A stretch of 64,000 bases of DNA from assembly GCA_009792885.1 (NCBI GenBank), contig WMCF01000007.1:9401995-9465994 (forward strand), given 5' to 3'. Source of the stretch: Eremophila alpestris peregrina. Its lineage: Eukaryota; Chordata; Aves; Passeriformes; Alaudidae. Both the position numbers and the translations under genes were made by a program. Position 1 is the first letter of the stretch. Each line of letters starts with the position of its first letter. Shown here in pieces: positions 49,001 to 58,300 of the stretch. The notes under the pieces were generated by a model, which had not been told where the DNA came from, did no database searches, and worked only from the letters and a program-made list of their open reading frames with translations.

Positions 49001-50241
49001 GATTGGGTCAAAAGAGAAGGAAGACAAAACCCAAGGAGTTTAGAAATAGGAAATCTCTAAAAGAAACAGAATGTAGAAGGAATTGATGGGGAAATCTGTT
49101 GCCGTTTGTTGATTCCAGTTAATTACTGGCATGGGTCACTCCAGTCTGGAGTTGGTGAAGGAGATGTAGTGGTGGCTAGAGAGGCTGTTTAGGAGGTTGG
49201 TAGTGTCTGTATCTCTGTTTCTAAATTTAAAAGTTTATACAATTCTGACTTAATTCTGGTGAAACAGATACGTGAAATATGAAGCTCTCAAAAGCTCTGT
49301 TCCTACTCTAGAATTTTGTTCTAGGCAAAAGTCTAGTATATTTAATACAAACTATTAAAGTGCTAGAATTTGAAGTGAAGCAAATACTCTTTAAAAAGGA
49401 CAAAAGTGCCTTTTCTGCTTCTATTCACTGGGGCATCTTACAGTCTGATTCTGTGGGTGGAGCAGTTGTTGATGTACTTTATTTTTTGCTGCAGAACATT
49501 TCAGGATTGAGACATCCTAGTGCATTTGTACCTATCCTTCATTGTTTTTCTTCAGTAATCAAGTTCTTTTGTTCTGAGAAGAATACTGTTAAAACTAAGT
49601 ACCATTTCCAGTAGTAATGAGTCTCCTTCAAAGGAGAGGTTTGGGTCTGCAAATGCACCATTTTCTTTGACTGTGCGTTTTGTCTGTGGGGAATAAATGT
49701 GATCTGTGCCAAATCATGCACTATTTTTTCACTTGACTGCAACGACAGCTACCTACACTTACTCAAATAGATTCCTTGCATCCTGCTATGGTTTTGTGGT
49801 TTGAAATGAAGACAAACTGCCATGTGTTCCTGCCTATTACCAAATTCCAGAAATTCCAAAGACCAGTTACGGTTGCTTTATTAATTGGTCAGATGCTCTG
49901 CTTAAATGTATTAGTATGAACAAATCTTTGCATTGTTTGCTCAGTTTAATTGGCCAAATCCAGAGTTTATTTTGATTGAACCCTTATAAAAAGCTAAAAG
50001 GCAGCTAGGCCCGTGTTTCTCAGTGCAGCAGGAAAACCAGCTTTTTTCTATTTTCATGTTTTAGACATCCAGGTTACTTCATGGAAATCAGTCGGCTCAG
50101 CTTATTCTCTCTGCTGCTTTCCCACTACAACAAAGCACTTTCACTCAGTCCCACCACCAGCAGCACCAGTCTCAGCAGCAGCAGCTGTCACGACACAGAA
50201 CTGACAAGATGACTGATCCTTCCAAAGTTCAGCCACAGTAG
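22047..50241 (+). CDS. CLOCK: CLOCK circadian bHLH-PAS transcription factor (20 coding exons, genomic span)
   Basis: CLOCK pairs with BMAL1 (ARNTL) in the nucleus and activates E-box genes such as PER and CRY, the positive arm of the vertebrate circadian loop; it is also reported to acetylate histones and BMAL1. The 20 exons join in frame to 2568 nt, 855 residues plus stop, close to the 846 of human CLOCK. Domains in order: bHLH about 36-86 (basic-region R39, E43, R47), PAS-A about 100-175, PAS-B about 265-380, serine-rich region 426-450 with S427 and S431 at the positions of known phosphorylation sites, a coiled-coil segment 514-566 equivalent to mouse exon 19, and a Gln-rich C-terminus with an 11-Q tract at 758-768. 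All splice sites are GT-AG. No stop, frameshift or missing key residue was seen. The start chosen is Met at 22047; an in-frame Met at 22074 (residue 10) is the alternative. The neighbour TMEM165 converges from the other strand. Confidence 0.98.
23781..23840 (+). CDS. CLOCK: CLOCK coding exon 2
   Basis: Acceptor TTTCAG before 23781, donor GTAAAT after 23840. Codes residues 16-36, the acidic linker before the bHLH, including [14 protein letters not shown]. Enters and leaves with a split Arg codon. Confidence 0.98.
24246..24394 (+). CDS. CLOCK: CLOCK coding exon 3 (bHLH)
   Basis: Donor GTAATA. Codes residues 36-86 and holds almost the whole bHLH. The basic region [14 protein letters not shown] supplies E43, R39 and R47, the residues of this family that read the CACGTG E-box. 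The loop and helix 2 end at FLRKHK, after which the exon stops one base into Glu86. Confidence 0.99.
24395..28460 (+). other. CLOCK intron 3, nothing recognised
   Basis: A 4.07-kb intron of AT-rich DNA. A short GT run lies near 25105-25118. No transposon, RNA gene or coding-like segment was recognised. Confidence 0.6.
28461..28552 (+). CDS. CLOCK: CLOCK coding exon 4 (start of PAS-A)
   Basis: Acceptor GATGTAG, donor GTATGT. Codes residues 86-116, the bHLH/PAS-A linker and the first PAS-A element ([18 protein letters not shown]). Reading through the donor gives an open frame to 28795, which is intron and not protein. Confidence 0.98.
29902..29991 (+). CDS. CLOCK: CLOCK coding exon 5 (PAS-A)
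   Basis: Phase-0 exon of 90 nt, residues 117-146. Contains the PAS-A core pattern ending in [18 protein letters not shown]. Donor GTAAGT. Confidence 0.99.
30950..31130 (-). mobile_element. old LTR fragment, same family as the LTR at 31414-31983
   Basis: Lies in CLOCK intron 5. Its text runs parallel to the first 180 bases of the LTR at 31414-31983, for example the CTCACTCATC-type block near the left end and the AACTCATGGGTTGAGGTAAA block near 31023-31042. It is much more diverged and truncated, with no visible target duplication, so it is an older copy. Edges are approximate. Confidence 0.7.
31284..31404 (+). CDS. CLOCK: CLOCK coding exon 6 (PAS-A)
   Basis: Acceptor TTTCAG at 31281-31283, donor GTAAGT at 31405-31410. 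Codes residues 147-186 and one base of S187, including [20 protein letters not shown], the end of PAS-A. An LTR begins nine bases after the exon, and its duplicated target site contains donor positions +4 to +9. Confidence 0.98.
31414..31983 (-). mobile_element. solo ERVK-like LTR beside a CLOCK splice donor
   Basis: A 570-bp LTR in antisense orientation. Read on the - strand, it starts TGTACTGGTTTTATCTT at 31983 and ends in a GGGGTTAGCCC block next to 31414. This matches the avian LTR type known to begin TGTCCTGGTTTCAGC. An AATAAA motif on the - strand near 31714-31719 sits in the expected core. A perfect 6-bp target duplication, AGTAGT at 31408-31413 and 31984-31989, fits the ERVK class. 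No internal retroviral genes remain. The terminal bases at the left edge have drifted from TG...CA. Confidence 0.88.
32962..33075 (+). CDS. CLOCK: CLOCK coding exon 7
   Basis: Acceptor CCTAG, donor GTAAGT. Codes residues 187-224 plus one base of V225, the segment after PAS-A containing [20 protein letters not shown]. Confidence 0.98.
33905..34915 (+). mobile_element. ancient LINE of CR1/L3 type, heavily decayed
   Basis: In CLOCK intron 7. Three blocks in the right order recall the L3/CR1 reverse transcriptase region: GGAAATACTCTGGAACAAAT near 33975 with the following block on a His/Gly-containing segment to 34090, AAATGCAAGTTACTACATTT at 34452-34471, and a GAACAGAGCAACAAAAGCAC segment near 34724 matching the LINE C-terminal region. 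Indels and stops break every frame. Divergence is far greater than in the other CR1 copies. Edges are approximate. Confidence 0.65.
35616..35734 (+). CDS. CLOCK: CLOCK coding exon 8
   Basis: Acceptor TTCAG, donor GTATGT. Codes residues 225-264, the linker between PAS-A and PAS-B with the first strands leading into PAS-B ([20 protein letters not shown]). Confidence 0.98.
35735..39414 (+). other. CLOCK intron 8
   Basis: A 3.68-kb intron. No known transposon was recognised. Its - strand contains several coding-like open segments, described separately as a possible decayed pseudogene. Confidence 0.6.
36690..38835 (-). pseudogene. possible decayed pseudogene antisense inside CLOCK intron 8 (unidentified)
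   Basis: Not recognised with confidence. On the - strand, open segments with protein-like composition follow each other in different frames. One from about 38835 to 38690 is Ser/Thr/Pro-rich ([20 protein letters not shown]). One at about 38572-38350 contains [13 protein letters not shown] and [15 protein letters not shown]. One at about 38230-38004 contains [19 protein letters not shown] and [19 protein letters not shown]. Another at 37254-37021 contains [19 protein letters not shown], and a last weak one lies near 36900-36760. Stops and frame changes separate them. They could be a decayed retrocopy, real antisense exons, or chance. A weak resemblance of the middle segments to the spindle protein astrin (SPAG5) was considered and is not secure. 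Confidence 0.25.
39415..39497 (+). CDS. CLOCK: CLOCK coding exon 9 (start of PAS-B)
   Basis: Acceptor TTTTTAG, donor GTGCAT, the weakest-looking donor of the gene. Codes residues 265-291 and two bases of R292, including [14 protein letters not shown], the first PAS-B strand. Confidence 0.97.
39728..39834 (+). CDS. CLOCK: CLOCK coding exon 10 (PAS-B)
   Basis: Acceptor ATTAG, donor GTGAGT. Codes residues 292-327, including [20 protein letters not shown], the PAS-B core involved in PAS-PAS contacts with BMAL1. Confidence 0.98.
40278..40425 (+). CDS. CLOCK: CLOCK coding exon 11 (PAS-B)
   Basis: Acceptor TTATAG, donor GTAGGT. Codes residues 328-376 and two bases of S377. Contains [20 protein letters not shown], the conserved PAS-B strands, and the PAC-like end. 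The frame is the + strand one that starts two bases before ATGCAATATGG. Confidence 0.98.
40632..40707 (+). CDS. CLOCK: CLOCK coding exon 12
   Basis: Acceptor TTCCAG, donor GTGAGT. Codes residues 377-402, the charged helix after PAS-B ([17 protein letters not shown]). Confidence 0.98.
41568..41709 (+). CDS. CLOCK: CLOCK coding exon 13 (Ser-rich phosphorylation region)
   Basis: Acceptor TTCAG, donor GTAAGC. Codes residues 403-449 plus one base of S450. It includes [20 protein letters not shown], where S427 and S431 fall at the numbering of the GSK3-type degron sites described for mammalian CLOCK, and S446 is also retained. Confidence 0.98.
42083..42183 (+). CDS. CLOCK: CLOCK coding exon 14
   Basis: Acceptor GTCAG, donor GTAACT. 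Codes residues 450-483 ([17 protein letters not shown] then an RRSS cluster). Low-complexity Ser/Thr/Pro linker. Confidence 0.97.
43090..43179 (+). CDS. CLOCK: CLOCK coding exon 15
   Basis: Phase-0 exon of 90 nt, residues 484-513, Ser/Gln-rich ([20 protein letters not shown]). Acceptor CCTAG, donor GTATGG. Confidence 0.97.
43256..44245 (+). mobile_element. CR1 LINE 3' part, contains the assembly gap
   Basis: In CLOCK intron 15, same orientation as the gene. The left part carries the CR1 reverse transcriptase text ([17 protein letters not shown] and FADDTQL, the F-A-D-D box of the RT active site, at about 43467-43487). The right part (43784-44245) carries the C-terminal region and the 3' end with the TGCTAGGTTAGTGG motif. 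The 235 N at 43549-43783 fall between them. It is 5'-truncated and broken after the gap. Confidence 0.9.
43549..43783. other. assembly gap (235 N)
   Basis: All bases are N. It lies inside the CR1 copy and not in any CLOCK exon. Open frames drawn across it at 43290-43897 are artefacts of translating N. Confidence 1.
44801..44827. repeat. palindromic (AC)6(GT)7 microsatellite
   Basis: Six AC units (44801-44812) are followed directly by seven GT units and a G (44813-44827). The 24 bases at 44801-44824 form a perfect inverted repeat able to form a hairpin or Z-DNA. It lies in CLOCK intron 15, 234 bp before exon 16. Confidence 0.95.
45061..45219 (+). CDS. CLOCK: CLOCK coding exon 16 (equivalent of mouse exon 19)
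   Basis: Phase-0 exon, 53 residues (514-566). It holds [20 protein letters not shown] and the following helix, a coiled coil known to bind CIPC and to be deleted in the dominant-negative mouse Clock-delta19 mutant. The mammalian exon codes 51 residues; the extra two here (Pro-Val at the start) are an addition relative to mammals. Confidence 0.98.
46567..46773 (+). CDS. CLOCK: CLOCK coding exon 17
   Basis: Acceptor TTTTAAG, a weaker AAG site than the others, donor GTAAAA. Codes residues 567-635, Gln/Ser-rich transactivation region ([39 protein letters not shown]). Confidence 0.97.
47725..47933 (+). CDS. CLOCK: CLOCK coding exon 18
   Basis: Acceptor TTTCAG, donor GTAAAT. Codes residues 636-704 and two bases of R705, including [20 protein letters not shown] and [13 protein letters not shown]. 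Confidence 0.98.
48220..48496 (+). CDS. CLOCK: CLOCK coding exon 19 (poly-Q exon)
   Basis: Acceptor AACAG, donor GTAATG. Codes residues 705-797. It starts with the conserved [20 protein letters not shown] block, passes the 11-Gln tract at 48377-48409, and ends in a Gln-rich stretch ([17 protein letters not shown]). This is the exon used in bird studies of the ClkpolyQcds polymorphism. Confidence 0.99.
48377..48409 (+). repeat. CLOCK: CLOCK poly-glutamine tract, 11 codons
   Basis: The codons are CAG-CAA, then eight CAG, then CAA, so 11 Gln (residues 758-768) before an AGT. CAA interruptions are at positions 2 and 11. The length varies among and within bird species, and longer tracts have been associated with breeding or migration timing in some studies. 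Three further Gln in a row follow a few codons later (HQQQ). Confidence 0.97.
50065..50241 (+). CDS. CLOCK: CLOCK last coding exon (exon 20)
   Basis: Acceptor TTTTAG, 58 codons plus TAG at 50239-50241, residues 798-855. It contains [15 protein letters not shown] and the Gln/His-rich tail, ending DPSKVQPQ as in other vertebrates. The conserved end confirms that the protein is complete. Confidence 0.99.
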   Translation, partial: TSRLLHGNQSAQLILSAAFPLQQSTFTQSHHQQHQSQQQQLSRHRTDKMTDPSKVQPQ

Positions 50242-51681
50242 TGTGGGTGCTGCCTCTTTTTGAAGCAAACTGCCAGGAGGGGCTGCCCCACAAACAGTTG
50301 CACTGAAGCTACAGAGGTAACAGCACGAAGGCTTTCTAGCACCGTGGTGTTGAGATCTACTTCTAACTTCTGGAATCTGTTAAGAAAAGCCACAAGATGA
50401 TGGTGGGGACATGGCCAACTTTGAAAGTTGCCCCAGTTTCTGTGTTCTAAAGGATTTGCTGCCATGTTGTAATTTGTCCAGGTGAAATCTCCAAATGTGA
50501 CTGAAATGAGAGTGATGCTGAAAATATTGGTATTTTTATCAATCCTGTACATTTTTAAAGTATTAAAATGGACACGGAGCAATTGTTTTGAATTAGCAGG
50601 AAAAAATGCCAGAAATATAGTCCAAAAACCATCTAATTTTTTTTCAGATGATTACAGGACAGTAAATATTTTGAAAATGTTGTGTGAAATCCAGTTCTCT
50701 GTTGTACAGATGCTGTAAAATATTGTGTATATGTCTGCATAAAAGGAGAAAGAGCAAAATATTTTATATGATGCATGAAAATGTAATCTGTTCTTTGTAG
50801 GTTTGAATATGTTTCCCCAAATTCTCACGCCATACTCAGACTAATGTTTTCCTCTGTTCTACCCTTTTGTTTACAACATGATGCATCATTATTTTCACCC
50901 TTAATGTGGGCACAAGTCTCTTGTTTGTGCTTTGTCCGTGGTGTCAGGGTTTGTTCGGTGAGGTATAGTGTGTTGGTTAGTTGACTGCTTGAAGTTAAAT
51001 TATTGATGAAGCTGTTTGAACTGGTGATCATGCATCAGGGTTCAGGACATTCAGATTCATAAATATCATCCATCATTTCATAATTAATTCATCATTTTAT
51101 TTGAAAAATAGGAATTTGCACTGCTTTCTTGCGGATGGTTTGGAATTTTATTCCCCAAAGCTATCTTTTGATATAGTTCATAGTTGGAAATATTTATGTA
51201 AAAGGTTTAAAAAAATGACAGTAATTTTCAAGAATGTTTCAGTTATAGGAGTAATTTGCACAAAAATATATTTACATTTAATAACCTTTTGGGCACTTTT
51301 TAACCACTTTCTCTGTGGTGAGAATTGTAACTTGTTTAACCATGTTGGAATCTTTTTATTCTCCTTCAAAAATTAGTCAGAACTAATTCAGGGTCATTTT
51401 AACAACAACAACAAAACCCATAGTGCCTTGATTTTAATTCAGGTGATAATGTTGAACATCTTGAATTACAATGTCTTGAATCTGTAACCATTTTCAATTT
51501 TGAAGTCTTAGCACATTGTCAACCAAACTTGTGTATCTACTTCATAGATATTTCTGTATTGTGTTAATTTTAGCAGTGGTCTGAGTTGAGACCATGAATA
51601 TTTTTGACTGGTACTCCCCCTCAGACAGCAGCCAGAAATATAGGAGTCTCAAAAATCTCAGATCTTTAAGGTACTGTTCTT

Positions 51682-51730
51682 AAAAAAAAAAAAAAAAAAA
51701 AAAGAAAAAAAAGAAGAAAAAAAGAGAAAA
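51682..51730. repeat. homopurine A-rich tract in CLOCK 3'UTR
   Basis: Twenty-two A (51682-51703) continue as an A/G-only tract to 51730. Simple repeat within the inferred 3'UTR. Confidence 0.9.
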
Positions 51731-54700
51731 CCTTAAAAGACAAGACTCCTTTTGCAGAAGGAAGAATAATAAGCTGATTTTTTTTTATTAATCATTTTTG
51801 GGAGCATTTTAAAGTGTGTTTTGGGGGAGATCATGATTGCATTTAACACTACCAGGTATTGATTTAAGAGCTATCACTGATCTAAGACTTCAGAAGGCAA
51901 CTTCACTTTATAAAGAAAATAAAAAGTTCCAACAGATATGTGCTATTTAAGTAAATGTTGGTAGGTTTTTATGGTACTAGTTTGTGGAAACCAGAACTTC
52001 AGAGGAAAATTAATAAATGCTGATAGATCTGATAATTAATTAAAAACAAACAAACAAAAAAACCCAGTAAAAGCAGTTAAAACTAGTGCTAGGGAGAGAA
52101 AGCTGGATTAATCTTGAATACTAAGGAGGAGTTGAATGAATGTAACCAGATGGTGATGGTCTATTTTGTACTGTGGAACAGTTTGATTGTATTACTGGAT
52201 GAACCAAACCTGCAGGAGGTAATACCAGTTCAGCCAAGCCTTTGATGCTGTTGGTTACATTTTGGGCAAGCCTTCACTTCTGCACATGTCCCAGCATTAG
52301 ACCTTTGTTATTTCCCAGTCATAAAGCAAATGTTTGGCACCAAAAAGCCAAGCAATGAACAAGGAAGGAGAGTGTGAGAAACAGTACCAAAGAGAATCAG
52401 ATTGCTCTCTGCTCCAAGAAGCTTATTGCAACCTGGAGCAAGGAACAGATGCCAATACCAAACCTAGCAAGAAACACTTTCCCTTCTTTAGAGGGATTTC
52501 TGGCATTCTTCAGACTGGGATGATTGTCAGAGACCTGTTTCTGTAAAATTCTATGTAAAGAAATCCTGCCTTGCTCTGCTGTCCCTACCACTCCATTCCA
52601 CCTGTATCTATACAAAGCTGCATTGACTAGAGGTCTGTGCTATCACTTCTTTGCCTCATGGAAAATAGGTTAGATACAAATTTCATTAACCAATTACAAT
52701 AAAAATATAGCACTAAAAAAGAAAACTGGGAAGCTTTAATAGTGCTGTTAGAACTACTGAATAGTGGTAAAATAGGTGTATTAAGCTATTCTACTGGGAA
52801 TTACAGACATGAGAGACACCAGCCAGACAGTTAATGATGCAGCTTTTTATATAAAGCTTCATTTCAACTTCTCTCCCAATTTTCCCCTCCCCAAATACTC
52901 TGGTGTGCTGCTATAGGTCTGTCAGTAAAAAGGCTAAACTAGGAGAGAGAAATCAGATGGTGGGATAGTGTGGCTGCTGAAAGAGGATATAAAAACGTAT
53001 GCTTTGATCAAGAAGCTTTTTGTAGCCTCAGGGAGAGGTCATTCAATTACAGAACTACCAGCTAGTAGAGAAAGGATAGAAAATGGGGAAATTCTAAGGA
53101 ACTGGAAAACTACAGCACACATTTGAAGAATTCCTTGCATGAACCAGGCAAACTTTACAAAGGCAAGTGTCTAGAACTTGGTCCAGATTGTGTGCAAGTA
53201 TGGAGTTGCTTTCTTCTCAAGTAGTGACTAAAAAGCATATATTTAACACGTCTGCAGCTTCCCCTGTTGCTGAATCAATTGCTGAACTGTCCTTGAGTTT
53301 TAGTGAGAAGAGGACCAGGCTGTTGCCTCTTTATTAATCAGCCTTTTGCTTCTGCCTGACTCATTTACTACAGACTTACTTGCAACACCCTGATAAAAAT
53401 AGCACGACAATGAATGCTGTGATGCTGCAGAAGCATCATCTGGAGCAGAAATATTGCAGAACAGCTCTGGCAGAAGGGAAGGAGTCTGTTAAGGGGAGGA
53501 TCATATTTGTGAAGAAATGGGCTGGTGGTACAGAATGGAGTGAAAAGGATGGCATTTGCATGGAGTTTAGGAGACAGGCATTGTCTGCAATCATTGAGGC
53601 TTTGAAGTAAAGTGTCTGGGATAACTTCAGAGAGAAAAAAGAATATAGCTATTTTTATATTATATTTAATATATATTATATTTGTATATAAATATGAAAT
53701 GATTCTAGTAGGAGCTCTCCATATGCCTTCCACTTCATCTAGAAGGTTTACCTTCTGCACTATGGTTCCAGTGTGTCACCACCTTCTGTGGGCATCTTGC
53801 CTGCTGCCAAACACCAAAATTAGTAACCCAGCATCCTTACAAGAAATAGGTTTCATTTCAGCTTTATGTAAAAATGAATAAAGATATATCAGGCAGTTTG
53901 TCACAGGAAAAAGAAATTATCTTAAGACTTAAATAGCACTTTCTCTTTTTGTTTTTTGGGTTTTTTTTTGAGTAATAACAAGCACTTTACTGAAAAGACT
54001 ATTTGAAAAACAGTTTATTTCTTTAGTCAGTGAAACTGTTAAAAAGGGGGCGCATCAAGGAATAACAGGTAAACTGTCAAGAGAGACATTTCTGGAAAAT
54101 GTTTCTTTAGTATGGTGATCCTTTTGAGGTTTAAAGTGCAGGATTAAAAAGGCTTCTAAAACTGGCTGCCTTTGTGTTTTATATGGCCAAGGGAAGGGCT
54201 TAGGGATGATAGCTTCCTTGGAAGGAGGCTTTTTAAGTTGCACAGTTGCCTATGAGAGAGAATCATCTGGAGGCTCATTTGCCTGCTCAATAATTCTAAG
54301 TGTCCCTTAGGATTATAAATTGTGTGAAATTGTTCTGAAGGTTTAAAGATGTGGCCTTTTTCAAATGCTAAAGTAAATTCAAAAATCATTTATATTTTCA
54401 GAGATTTAACCCAGGTATTGTTATGAGTGTTTTAAATGTCACGGCATCAGGAGATGTCAAACATGTCAGATTCATAAGCTTCTCTATTTGAAAAATTTAT
54501 TAAAATTAGATGTACAGTCAGAGGGCTGGAAAATGGTTATTTTGATTAAAAGGGAAAAGAGACTAGTTTTAATAATTAACCTTTTATTTTTTTACTTATC
54601 CCTGGTGGAAGAAATTGAAGAGAATGAAATTAATTTGGATTTAAAAAGACATAGTTAAACAAAGTGTAGTAGATGAGACAACTGTGAGAGAAGATTGGAA

Positions 54701-55337
54701 ATTGTCTTGGTTGTCCATGAGACTGGGTAGTTGCTTTTTCACTACCATGACTTTTAACACTACATTCCTTGTCTTTTTCTTTTTTTGTCTTTTTTAAACA
54801 GGTGATTTTAAACTCTGTGATACTTCATGCTATGCCATCTGCATGAATTTTGCCAGCATGATACGCTATATTCAAAGAAAGTATACCTAAATAAAAAGGA
54901 AGGGGGGGGGGGAAACAAAACACTGTGTCTGAAAAAAATACTTTATGGCCTAATAACAGAGACCCCAGCTATGACTGAGAGATGCTGCATTAATAGACAA
55001 TCAATCAATGGGTAATTATTTATGAAACACTTTTGGGAATGGTCTTAAAGATGTAACTGCTTTGAAAGCAGTTGGTGAGTTGTCTTTTTCTAACAAGAAA
55101 GGTAAAAATTATTTATTTTCAAATATATCAGATTGAATTTTGAGTTTTTAAGCAGTGTTGATTTCACAGTGTCTTGGGTTTCAGTTTTGTTTTGTATTTT
55201 TTTAACTGGCATTAGATTTATATACGTAAAAGAAAACAAACAGAAAAACCCTAGTGCCGTTCATATTGACGTCAGGAAATGTAGATACAGTTCCCTGGTG
55301 TTCATGTGACCATTACTAACTGTCAATTTTTTAACTG

Positions 55338-55343
55338 AATAAA
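55338..55343 (+). promoter_or_regulatory. candidate distal CLOCK poly(A) signal AATAAA
   Basis: AATAAA followed 20-30 bases later by a T-rich segment (TTTTGCTTTCTGT). It is the last + strand hexamer I noted before sequence that looks intergenic. It would give a 3'UTR of about 5.1 kb. An upstream hexamer could be used instead. Confidence 0.4.
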
Positions 55344-55360
55344 TGTAACTCATTTAAAAT

Positions 55361-58300
55361 TTTGCTTTCTGTAGCTTCTAAGGTTCTAGAAGTTTTTTTT
55401 TCTGAGTTGCTTGATGTCAGTTTTATCCAAGTTTCACAGTGAAGCGCTCTTACCCTTCCCACGACTGTACCAAAGGCACTCTCTCCCCCACCCACAGAAC
55501 TGACTTGTGAGAAGTTGCTTGATGTCACTTTTATCTTCTCTCCCCTACCCAGACAAATGACTTGTGAGATTTCAGTAAAAATGCATACTGTATTTTTCCT
55601 TGTCTTCTCTCTGTATCTCTTTATAAACTGATGCCCCACTCTAAAGGCTAGAGACCTCTGATTTGTGTATTTACATTACTACCTTGGCATTTACTCACAT
55701 AGCACTTGATTGAGTGTGCACAATTTTAAACTGCTTTCATACCTTTGTGTCTACTGTCCCTGTTCTTGCCAAAGGATGGAGCAGCACTGCAGTGGGTTTG
55801 GGTGGGCAGAGCCCTTCCCTCACTTTCTGTCATGGGCTAAACCCCCTCTCTTAAATTGGTGCCACTCCCCTCCCTGGGTATATCTTCTGGTAAAATGGCA
55901 AAGAATAATTCTTTTAAAGGAGTAGAGGTCTGGAATGTTGGCTGTGCCACTGAGCAAGGAAGCAGAGACTTGCATTTAGCTGCAAGCACAACTTGTTGAG
56001 AGTGTGTAGCTCCTGTCTGCAAGAGCTGTGTGATAATATGTAACGAACCTGTCAGGGTGGTCTGACCCTCTTCACAGTGTAAACATTTCATAATTCCAAA
56101 TGAATTAAAGGTTAAGGGAAAGGAGGGCGGGAAGGAAATTGGGTAATTGAAGCAGAATGCCTGGAAAAGGGATAAATGCACTTAGCCATTTTTACAGTCT
56201 GCAGTACTTTTTTTTTTCTGTAATATCACACTGTATGCCCAGAGGAAGATACTGATCTTTTGCCTTTGAGAATTAAATAATACTTGTGCAAGTTGTATAT
56301 TGCTTCTATATGCCATGAGGCCCCTGTGCCCCTGGAGTGAAACAAAATCAGCTCTAGAAGTGCTGTAGCTGTAGTTAAGAACTGTCACCTCCCATCAGTG
56401 ATAAGACTGAGAGCACGTAGCAAGCAAGAATGTCAGTTTTCCTAAAATTGGACTTTGGAAATAGCAGTATATTTTTCATAAACTTGTCAAGAAGAAGGGT
56501 GGTAATTACAGCTGCTGCCACACCTGAAGCAATTCTGCTAAATGGCATTTTGCTGTCATGCAAGCTTGAAAACAAACCCCATGTTTCTATGAGAATGAAG
56601 CTGTTAAGTACTTGTAAAGATTAGCAATCCAAAGGTTGCACTTCTGACTCTCAGGCATTAGCGATATAAATTCAAGGGTAACACAACAGCAAGAGCCTTG
56701 CTAGCATTCCTTGTAGCACACTGTCTGTGTCACTGTCAGAGCCTTTGGCAAATGCATTCTCCTTGGGCAGTCAGTGGAAGTAACCCCACAGACACGTGCA
56801 GCTATTGTACGTGCCCACGTCACTGGGAACTGCTGTGGGAAGGAGCCCTGCATCTCCAGCAGCAGCAGCCTGTGGCTGTAACGTGCCAAGGGTGCTGACT
56901 TCAGGGGCCATACAAGGTCATCTCTGCAAAAATGCCACGTCAGTGCAGCAAGTGCCATTACATCATTATTTCCATGGCTCTGGAAATTAAGGGTAACTCG
57001 GATTATATTAGGATGAAACAGTCTGATCCTCTTGCTTCAAGATCTGATTTTGTTTTTTAAGTACACAGTATCTGGGACAAAATGGAAGTACATGGAACTA
57101 CCAACCTCTTTCTAGAAACAAAACTGCTCACGTGAATCGGTGGCAGTGTTCCAGAGGCAGCCTGAACTGGAGGGGCACCTGAGGTGAGGGACAGCCTGCC
57201 TCTTGCAGTGCTCAGGGAACACAGCCCCTCTCTCACTTCCAGGCTTTCCAGCTTGGTGTCTGACTCATAGAGCTCAAAACAGCAAGCCCAGGCACCAGCC
57301 CACCACACACACATCTGCTGGCATTACCCTAGGAAGAGCAGCCTTGCTGGTGACCTGGTCCTGTACTTTGGTTCAGCAGGTGTCCTTTGAAAATCTTTGT
57401 CCTGGCAGGACGGAAGATTAGTTTCCCTTAGTCTCGGCTAGTTACACTTTGCCATTTACGGAGTAATGAGAAAGTTTTTATCTAGGATTGGGAATAGGCA
57501 GCTTTGAAAGTATCACAAGCTTTTCTCATTGTAAACATTTCAGAATTTTCCATCCCAGTAGAACTGACCATCATCTCAATTTTACTTCTGTTGCCGGGAA
57601 GTGAGGAATTGCTGGCAATGTGCACTCACAAATCTCTGCTGTGTGCAATGTGCAGTCAGAGCTGTACATTCCTGCTTTTGATGCTGCTTTTGAGGTTCCT
57701 TTGGCAGCAGCTGAAATCAGCTGCATCTCACCTCAGCAGGGAAAGCTGCAGGATGGATGGAAGCCTGTGGTGCCCATTTCCCATGTTGCAGACACAATGG
57801 TTGGCAGAGCCTTCCCTTCAACAGCTGAGCTCTCACTCACTGCATTTCACATTCTCCAGCTACAAAAGAAAAAGGAAAGCACACGGGATTGTGGCAATCA
57901 AGGCTTCAGCTGGCTACCTTATATATAAATGGCCATAACACTCTCTATTGCCTGTATCTCAAGTACCCAGGTGTTTTGAGACAGAACAGCAACACACCCC
58001 TCTCTGCTGGGAATATGCTACAACCACAAGAAGCCTGATAAAAACTGCTAAAATCCCACCCCTGAACCAGCCAAGAGGTGAGAGCTGGCCAGGGTGCAAG
58101 TCCCTTGAGACACTGTGGAGGGACAAGGCCAAGCCTGAGCTGCAAACTGCACAGCAGACACAGCACTGCTAGGAATATGTCACTGGGTCCCTCCATCACC
58201 TTCAGCAGTCTTTCCTTACGTCCCAACTTGATTCTTTAAACTGAAAAATTCCAACAGGCACTTGACAAAGTTAAATCACTGTAACTAGTAGCAACTACTA

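Larger units (their letters stand above)
50242..55360 (+). other. CLOCK: probable CLOCK 3' untranslated region
   Basis: CLOCK 3'UTRs are known to be several kilobases long in vertebrates. The sequence after the stop is AT-rich with low coding potential and no transposon was recognised. AATAAA hexamers on the + strand lie at 51918, 52012, 52698, 53877, 54890 and 55338, so several end points are possible. It also holds a 22-A homopurine tract at 51682-51730, a run of 11 G at 54902-54912, and an AT-rich block at 53655-53700. The distal end is inferred. Confidence 0.5.

Noticed and set aside
57504..57938. 144-codon open frame on the + strand with an overlapping 102-codon frame
   Set aside because: Two overlapping frames of similar quality in a moderately GC-rich intergenic stretch, with no recognisable family and no splice or promoter support.
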